From DASPWW01 sp963841715 (GTDB lineage: Bacteria > Actinomycetota > Thermoleophilia > Solirubrobacterales > 70-9), in NCBI GenBank assembly GCA_963841715.1, contig CAWJDP010000003.1:186001-250000 (forward strand): a stretch of 64,000 nt of DNA. The letters run 5' to 3'. Position numbers and translations under genes: made by a program. The notes under the pieces are model-generated. The model was not told the DNA's origin, did no database searches, and saw only the letters and a list, made by a program, of their open reading frames with translations. Shown here piece by piece: positions 59,619 through 64,000 of the stretch (position 1 is its first letter; every line of letters starts with the position of its first letter).

Positions 59619-60650
59619 CTAGCTGTTCAGCAGCCCGCGGCTGTCGAGCAGCTCCGCGATCTGGACCGCGTTGGTGGCGGCTCCCTTGCGGAGGTTGTCG
59701 CCGACGATCCAGAGATTCAGGCAGTGCTCGCGCGAGGGATCGCGGCGGATGCGGCCGACCAGGACCTCGTCGCGCCCGGCCGAGTCGCTCGCCAGCGGGT
59801 AGAGCCCGGCGCCGGGCGAGTCGACGACGACGATCCCGGGCGCCGCGGCGAGCAGCTCGCGGCACGCCTCGGGCGAGAGGTCGTCGCGGGTCTGGACGTT
59901 GACGGACTCGGAATGGCCCGTGAACACCGGCACCCGCGCGCAGGTCGCCGAGATCCCGAGCTCATCACCCGCCCCGAGGATCTTCCGCGTCTCGGCCATC
60001 AGCTTGCGCTCCTCGGTCGTGTAGTCGTCGCCGTCCTTGAACTTCTCGACCTGCGGGATGACGTTGAACGCGATCCGGTGCGGGTAGACGTCGGCGCTCA
60101 CCTCCTTGCCGTCGAGCACCGCCCGCGACTGCTCGCGGAGCTCCTCGATCGCGCGCTGCCCGGTGCCCGAGACCGACTGGTAGGTGGAGAGCACGAGGCG
60201 CTCGATCCCGACCGCGTCCCAGATCGGCTTCAGCGCGACGACGAGCTCCATCGTCGAGCAGTTCGGGTTCGCGACGATTCCGTTGTGGCCGGCGACGGCG
60301 TCCGGGTTGACCTCGGTGACGACGAGCGGGACGTCGTCGTGCATGCGCCAGAAGCTCGTGTTGTCGACGACGATCGCGCCCGCGTCGACGAACCTGGGGG
60401 CCCACTCGGAGCTCACCGATCCGCCCGCCGAGGCGAGCACGACGTCGAGCTCGGCAATCGTCTCCGCCGACAGCGGGCGGCACTCGATCTCGCCCCCGTC
60501 GAACTCGATCTTCCGCCCCGCCGAGCGCTCGGATGCGAACGGGACGACCTCCGCGGCGGGGAACTCGCGCTCGCCGAGGACGCGGAGGATCGTCGAGCCG
60601 ACCGCACCGGTGGCGCCGACGACGCCGACTCTGTAGCCGTTCTCGCTCAT
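59619..60650 (-). CDS. asd: Aspartate-semialdehyde dehydrogenase
   Basis: 343 residues; reduces aspartyl phosphate to aspartate semialdehyde for Lys, Met, Thr and diaminopimelate. NADP site RVGVVGATGAVGSTILRVL, catalytic Cys in VANPNCSTMELVVAL, and VPVFTGHSESVNVQT with the catalytic-region His. Starts 34 bp after lysC, with which it forms the aspartate-pathway operon. Confidence 0.97.
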   Translation of the reverse strand: MSENGYRVGVVGATGAVGSTILRVLGEREFPAAEVVPFASERSAGRKIEFDGGEIECRPLSAETIAELDVVLASAGGSVSSEWAPRFVDAGAIVVDNTSFWRMHDDVPLVVTEVNPDAVAGHNGIVANPNCSTMELVVALKPIWDAVGIERLVLSTYQSVSGTGQRAIEELREQSRAVLDGKEVSADVYPHRIAFNVIPQVEKFKDGDDYTTEERKLMAETRKILGAGDELGISATCARVPVFTGHSESVNVQTRDDLSPEACRELLAAAPGIVVVDSPGAGLYPLASDSAGRDEVLVGRIRRDPSREHCLNLWIVGDNLRKGAATNAVQIAELLDSRGLLNS

Positions 60651-60684
60651 CTAGCTCTCGACTCGCCGCGCGGGGTCGCGCGGG

Positions 60685-61971
60685 CTAGGAGGTGACCCTG
60701 GGTCGGTGCTCGTCGCCGGCCGGCTCCTCGCGGCGAACCGCGTCCTCACCGAGCTCGAATGCCTCGTGGAGCGCCTTCACCGCGGCGGCGACGTGGTCGG
60801 AGGAGATCACGCAGGAGATCTTGATCGGCGAGGTCGAGATCATCTCGATATTGATCGCGTTGTCGCCCAGCGTCTTGAAGACCTTCGCGGCGACGCCCGG
60901 GTGGCTGCGCATCCCCGCGCCGACGATCGACACCTTGCCGATCTTCTCGTCGGTGAGGACCTCGGAGCCGGCGTCCAGTCCGGCGAGGACCTCGGTCGCG
61001 GAGTCGAGCTCGTCGCGCTCGACCGTGAACGAGAGGTCGGCGCCGAGCCGGCTGGAGACGGGCTCGTTCTGGATGATCATGTCGACGTTGACGTTCGCGT
61101 CGGCGAGCGCGCTGAAGATCCGCCCCGCGATCCCGGGCTGGTCGGGGACGCCCGTCAGGGTCACGCGCGCCTCCTGATCGGAGTGGGTCACGGCTGTCAC
61201 CAGAGGTCGTTCCATCGTCTCGCTCTCCGAGAGCACGAGGGTACCGGTGCCGTCCTCGAACGAGCTCCGGCAGTGGATCCGCGTCCCGTAGTTGCGCGCG
61301 TACTCGACCGCGCGCAGCTGCAGCACCTTGGCGCCGGACGCGGCCATCTCGAGCATCTCCTCGAACGAGACCATCTTCAGCATGCGCGCGTCGGGGACGA
61401 TCCGCGGGTCGGCGCTGAACACGCCGGGAACGTCGGTGTAGATCTCGCAAACGCTCGCTTCGAGGGCGGCGGCGAGCGCGACCGCGGTCGTGTCCGAGCC
61501 GCCGCGGCCGAGCGTCGTCACGTCGCGGCTCTGGGTCGACATCCCCTGGAACCCGGCGACGAGGACGATCTGGCCGGCCCCGAGCGCGTCGCGGATCCGA
61601 TCCGCGCGGACGTCGAGGATCCGCGCCTTGGTGTGCGAGGAGTCGGTGACGATCCCAGCCTGCGAGCCGGTGAGCGAAATCGCCTCGTGGCCCATGTCGT
61701 CGATCACCATCGCGCACAGCGCGCACGAGATCCGCTCCCCGGTCGACAGCAGCATGTCCATCTCCCGCGCCGCCGGGTGGTCGGATACCTCGCGGGCCAT
61801 TGCGGTCAGCTCGTCGGTGGTCTTGCCGCGCGCCGATAGCACCGCGACGACCCGCTTGCCGCTCTCGCGCGCGGCGACGATGCGCCCCGCGGCGCGCTTG
61901 ATGTCCTCGGGCCCGGCGACGGAGGTGCCGCCGAACTTCATCACCACCAGCTCACTCGTCTCCACTGCCAT
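60685..61971 (-). CDS. lysC: Aspartate kinase
   Basis: 428 residues; first step of the aspartate pathway. N-terminal KFGGTSVAGPEDIKRAA, substrate loops LSTGERISCALCA and TLGRGGSDTTAVALA, IYTDVPGVFSADPRI, and two C-terminal ACT domains (VTLTGVPDQPGIAGRIFSAL; VSIVGAGMRSHPGVAAKVF) for feedback control by Lys/Thr. ATG 61971 chosen. A copy of the GAGCGAGC structured repeat begins 14 bp upstream, in the probable leader. Confidence 0.97.
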   Translation of the reverse strand: MAVETSELVVMKFGGTSVAGPEDIKRAAGRIVAARESGKRVVAVLSARGKTTDELTAMAREVSDHPAAREMDMLLSTGERISCALCAMVIDDMGHEAISLTGSQAGIVTDSSHTKARILDVRADRIRDALGAGQIVLVAGFQGMSTQSRDVTTLGRGGSDTTAVALAAALEASVCEIYTDVPGVFSADPRIVPDARMLKMVSFEEMLEMAASGAKVLQLRAVEYARNYGTRIHCRSSFEDGTGTLVLSESETMERPLVTAVTHSDQEARVTLTGVPDQPGIAGRIFSALADANVNVDMIIQNEPVSSRLGADLSFTVERDELDSATEVLAGLDAGSEVLTDEKIGKVSIVGAGMRSHPGVAAKVFKTLGDNAINIEMISTSPIKISCVISSDHVAAAVKALHEAFELGEDAVRREEPAGDEHRPRVTS

Positions 61972-61984
61972 CGGCTGAGAATAA

Positions 61985-62066
61985 CCGCCGCGTCCTCCAC
62001 TCCCGCTCGCTCGCAATCACACAATTGCAACCATGCTCGCTCGCTCCCGCGTCCGGGCGCGGCGGG
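61985..62066 (-). repeat. GAGCGAGC structured repeat, copy 3, in the lysC leader
   Basis: About 81 bp bounded by CCGCCGCG / CGCGGCGG. Read on the minus strand it has GGGAGCGAGCGAGC, a central hairpin GCAAT-TGTGTG-ATTGC, then GCGAGCGAGC and GGAGGACGCGG. It ends 13 bp before the lysC ATG, so it would be in the lysC 5' UTR. Confidence 0.75.
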
Positions 62067-62098
62067 TCTTATCCAGCAGCTATTGTGAATCGGGGCGG

Positions 62099-62374
62099 AT
62101 GTCCATTGCGAGCTCGATATTCCTGATCGCCGTCGGCGCGATCCTGCGCTACGCGGTCACATTCAACATCTCGGGCGTCGATCGCCAGGCGGTAGGCCTG
62201 ATCCTGATGATCGCCGGCTTCGCCGGCCTCGGGATCTCGCTGCTGTACCAGCTGCTGGCGACGCAGAACCGTCAGAGCCGCAGCCGTGACGACCGCTACG
62301 ACGCCAACTACGACGACCGGTACTACGACCGGCCGCCAAGCCCGCACGACGACCGCACCCGCCGGATGCGCTGA
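62099..62374 (+). CDS. DUF6458-like small membrane protein
   Basis: 91 residues. Two membrane helices (IFLIAVGAILRYAVTF; AVGLILMIAGFAGLGISLLY) followed by an Arg/Asp/Tyr-rich hydrophilic tail (DDRYDANYDDRYYDR). This matches the actinobacterial DUF6458 pattern MSI...FLIAVGAILRYAV. Function unknown. Its TGA overlaps the inferred CTG start of the HAD gene. Confidence 0.8.
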   Translation: MSIASSIFLIAVGAILRYAVTFNISGVDRQAVGLILMIAGFAGLGISLLYQLLATQNRQSRSRDDRYDANYDDRYYDRPPSPHDDRTRRMR

Positions 62375-63033
62375 TCGACGCGGTCGTATTCGACCTCGAC
62401 GGGGTGCTGGTCGACTCCGAGGGCGTTTGGGACGAGGCGCGCAGGCAGCTCGTGCGCGAGCGCGGAGGGACCTGGACCGACGGCGCGACCCGCGAGATGA
62501 TGGGCATGAGCTCGGTCGAGTGGTCCCGCTACGTCCGCGACGAGCTCGGCGTCGACGAGCGGCCCGAGCAGATCTCGGACGAGGTTGTCGAGCGACTCGA
62601 GCGCCTCTACCGTGAGCGGCTGCCGCTGATCGACGGCGCGGTCGAGGCCGTGCGCAGACTCGCCGAGCGCTGGCCGCTCGGTCTCGCGACGTCGTCGAAT
62701 CGCGAGGTGATCGATCTCGTGCTCAACCTGTCAGGTCTTGATATGTGCTTCGAGGTCACGGTCTCATCCGAGGAGGTCGGGCGCGGAAAGCCCGCCCCCG
62801 ACGTCTACCTCGAGGTCGCGCGGAGGATGTCCGTCGCGCCGGGGGCCTGCACGGCGATCGAGGACTCACACAACGGCATCCTCTCCGCGCTCGCCGCCGG
62901 GATGCACGTGATCGCGATCCCGAACCGCGAGTTCCCACCACGTGAAGCCGTGCTCGCGCGAGCCGAGGTCGTTCTTGATTCCCTCGCCGCGCTCGACGCG
63001 GACGTCGTCGAGCGTGCCGGCGCGAGCGGCTAG
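62371..63033 (+). CDS. HAD-superfamily phosphatase (beta-phosphoglucomutase-like), apparent CTG start
   Basis: About 220 residues. Motif I is VVFDLDGVLVDSEG, motif II LATSSNREV, motif III GRGKPAPDVYLEVARR, motif IV AIEDSHNGILSA. The order fits the HAD IA/beta-PGM group acting on sugar phosphates. The catalytic Asp residues lie before the first canonical start (GTG 62404), so translation must begin upstream. In frame the best candidate is CTG 62371, overlapping the previous stop as CTGA, like the GTGA couplings elsewhere in this window. Convergent with recR, sharing CTAG at the stops. Confidence 0.85.
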   Translation: MIDAVVFDLDGVLVDSEGVWDEARRQLVRERGGTWTDGATREMMGMSSVEWSRYVRDELGVDERPEQISDEVVERLERLYRERLPLIDGAVEAVRRLAERWPLGLATSSNREVIDLVLNLSGLDMCFEVTVSSEEVGRGKPAPDVYLEVARRMSVAPGACTAIEDSHNGILSALAAGMHVIAIPNREFPPREAVLARAEVVLDSLAALDADVVERAGASG

Positions 63034-63626
63034 CCCTCGAGCGAGCGCCGCCCGGACAGTGCCCGGCCGAGCGTCACCTCGTCGGCGTGCTCGAGATCGG
63101 CACCGACCGGGAGCCCGCTCGCAAGCCGGGTGATCGAGACCCGGCCGCGGAGCCGCTCCGCGATGTGCAGAGCCGTCGCCTCTCCGGTCGTCGTCGGGTT
63201 CGTGGCGAGCACAATCTCGCTCACCTCGCCGTCGCTCGCGCGCGCGACGAGCTCCTCGATCCGCAGATCCTCCGGGTCGATCCCGTCGATCGGCGACAGA
63301 GCCCCGCCGAGCACGTGGTAGAGGCCGCGGTACTCGTGCGTTCGCTCGATCGGGATCACGTCCGCGGGCGCCTCGACGACGCAGATCACCGAGCGGTCGC
63401 GGCGCGTATCGGCGCAGATCTGGCATCGCGGCCCCTCGGCGAGGTTGAAGCAGACCTCGCACAGCCCGACCTTGTCCTTGACCTCGCGGATCGCGTCGGC
63501 GAGGGCGAGCGCCTCGTCGGTGTCCGCGCGCAGGATGTGGAACGCGAGCCGCTGGGCGCTGCGCTGCCCGATCCCGGGCAGGCGCGAGAGCTCGGTGATG
63601 AGGCGATTGATCGGGCCGGGGTGCAT
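63030..63626 (-). CDS. recR: RecR recombination mediator
   Basis: 198 residues. Helix-hairpin-helix (ITELSRLPGIGQRSAQRLAF), zinc finger (CEVCFNLAEGPRCQIC), and Toprim domain (ICVVEAPADVIPIERT ... GVLGGALSP-like YHVLGGALSPIDGIDPEDL). Loads RecA with RecO/RecF at gaps. Follows ybaB by 26 bp, the usual dnaX-ybaB-recR order. Confidence 0.98.
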   Translation of the reverse strand: MHPGPINRLITELSRLPGIGQRSAQRLAFHILRADTDEALALADAIREVKDKVGLCEVCFNLAEGPRCQICADTRRDRSVICVVEAPADVIPIERTHEYRGLYHVLGGALSPIDGIDPEDLRIEELVARASDGEVSEIVLATNPTTTGEATALHIAERLRGRVSITRLASGLPVGADLEHADEVTLGRALSGRRSLEG

Positions 63627-63652
63627 CGCCCCGCGCTCCTCGTACTCAGGCC

Positions 63653-63988
63653 TCAGGCGCCGGGCAGTCCGCCCATGCCCGGAAGGCCGCCGGGTCCGCC
63701 GAGGCCGCCGGTGATGCCGCCCATGCGGTCGCTGGCGCGCTCCTGCGCGGCGCGGATCGCCTCGTTGACCGCCGCCATGACCATCTCCGCGAGGACCTCC
63801 GGGTCCTCGGGGTCGATCGCCTCGGGGTCGATCTTGACCTCGCGCAGCTCGAGGTCGCCGGTCATCTTCACCTTCACCATCCCCCCGCCGGCGCTCGCGT
63901 CGACGATCTCGTTCTTGAGCTCCTCCTGGGCCTTCGCCATCTCGGCCTGCATCTGCTGGACCTGCTTCATCATCGCGCCGAGGTCCAT
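63653..63988 (-). CDS. YbaB/EbfC family nucleoid-associated protein
   Basis: 111 residues. LGAMMKQVQQMQAEMAKAQE, VDASAGGGMVKVKMTGDLEL and VKIDPEAIDPEDPEVLAEMV are family hallmarks; the C-terminus is Gly/Pro/Met-rich. Binds DNA as a dimer. The ATG is 12 bp from the right window edge; dnaX probably lies just outside. Confidence 0.96.
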   Translation of the reverse strand: MDLGAMMKQVQQMQAEMAKAQEELKNEIVDASAGGGMVKVKMTGDLELREVKIDPEAIDPEDPEVLAEMVMAAVNEAIRAAQERASDRMGGITGGLGGPGGLPGMGGLPGA

Positions 63989-64000
63989 GCCGCCTGGCCC

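Noticed and set aside
61985..62066. Lysine riboswitch before lysC
   Set aside because: At about 80 nt it is far too short and lacks the conserved lysine-aptamer motifs; the sequence instead matches the two other repeat copies.
62404..63033. GTG 62404 as the HAD phosphatase start
   Set aside because: It would remove both catalytic Asp residues of motif I.

Overview
The window is GC-rich DNA (roughly 70% by eye) with dense, often 1-4 bp overlapping genes. The gene content points to an actinobacterium, most likely class Thermoleophilia (Solirubrobacterales-like). This is an inference from a six-gene mce cluster, families of lysine-rich secreted proteins, a class-E-like succinate dehydrogenase without membrane anchors, an FmdB/LCP/DUF6458 gene set, and conserved actinobacterial neighbourhoods (metG-tatD-rsmA-ispE ... 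glmU with tRNA-Gln; asd-lysC near recR-ybaB).

Layout. 1-13.4 kb: mostly minus strand; glmU (cut by the left edge), an HNH endonuclease gene with a LexA-like palindrome at its start, a divergent tRNA-Gln and M19 dipeptidase, a START-like protein, an RTX-repeat secreted protein, a rhodanese-MFS fusion, a PucR regulator, a DedA-PAP2 fusion, and the ispE-rsmA-tatD-metG operon. Three apparent single-base deletions break ispE and rsmA. 13.4-24.4 kb: secreted proteins (two are clear paralogues, each with a strong terminator), a RemA-like protein, a lipoprotein, a ROK kinase-RsmI fusion, an LCP protein, FmdB, glycyl-tRNA synthetase, and an R2-like oxidase fused to an SCP2 lipid-binding domain. 24.5-33.3 kb: six consecutive MCE-domain genes with no permease or ATPase beside them. 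33.3-44.1 kb: an orphan ATP synthase c subunit, TetR, two metallo-beta-lactamase-fold proteins, Hsp20-Lon, a perfect three-unit tandem repeat, a fatty acid hydroxylase, a GH3 hydrolase and an AT-hook/winged-helix protein. 44.2-54.6 kb: central metabolism (malate and isocitrate dehydrogenases, AidB-like acyl-CoA dehydrogenase, sdhA-sdhB-HdrB-like subunit) and two membrane or metal-dependent proteases. 54.6-64 kb: transporters, a large membrane protein, asd-lysC, DUF6458, a HAD phosphatase, recR and ybaB.

The most unusual signals are not genes. (1) An ~80-bp structured repeat occurs three times (21916, 23384, 61985). It has a conserved GAGCGAGCGAGC core, terminal inverted repeats that differ between copies but stay paired, and a central hairpin that covaries in two copies; one copy lies just upstream of lysC. 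(2) A leader element with a 42-nt block conserved at 39 of 42 positions precedes sdhB and an internal mce gene. Its 19-nt end recurs in the perfect 3x52-bp array at 40364-40537, and a diverged form precedes a secreted-protein gene. (3) An exact 38-bp palindromic repeat occurs once between genes and once, inverted, inside the start of the HdrB-like gene; its GGAGGAGG segment also resembles the sequence before ispE. These are candidates for undescribed structured RNAs or REP-type elements; all need comparative searches to confirm.
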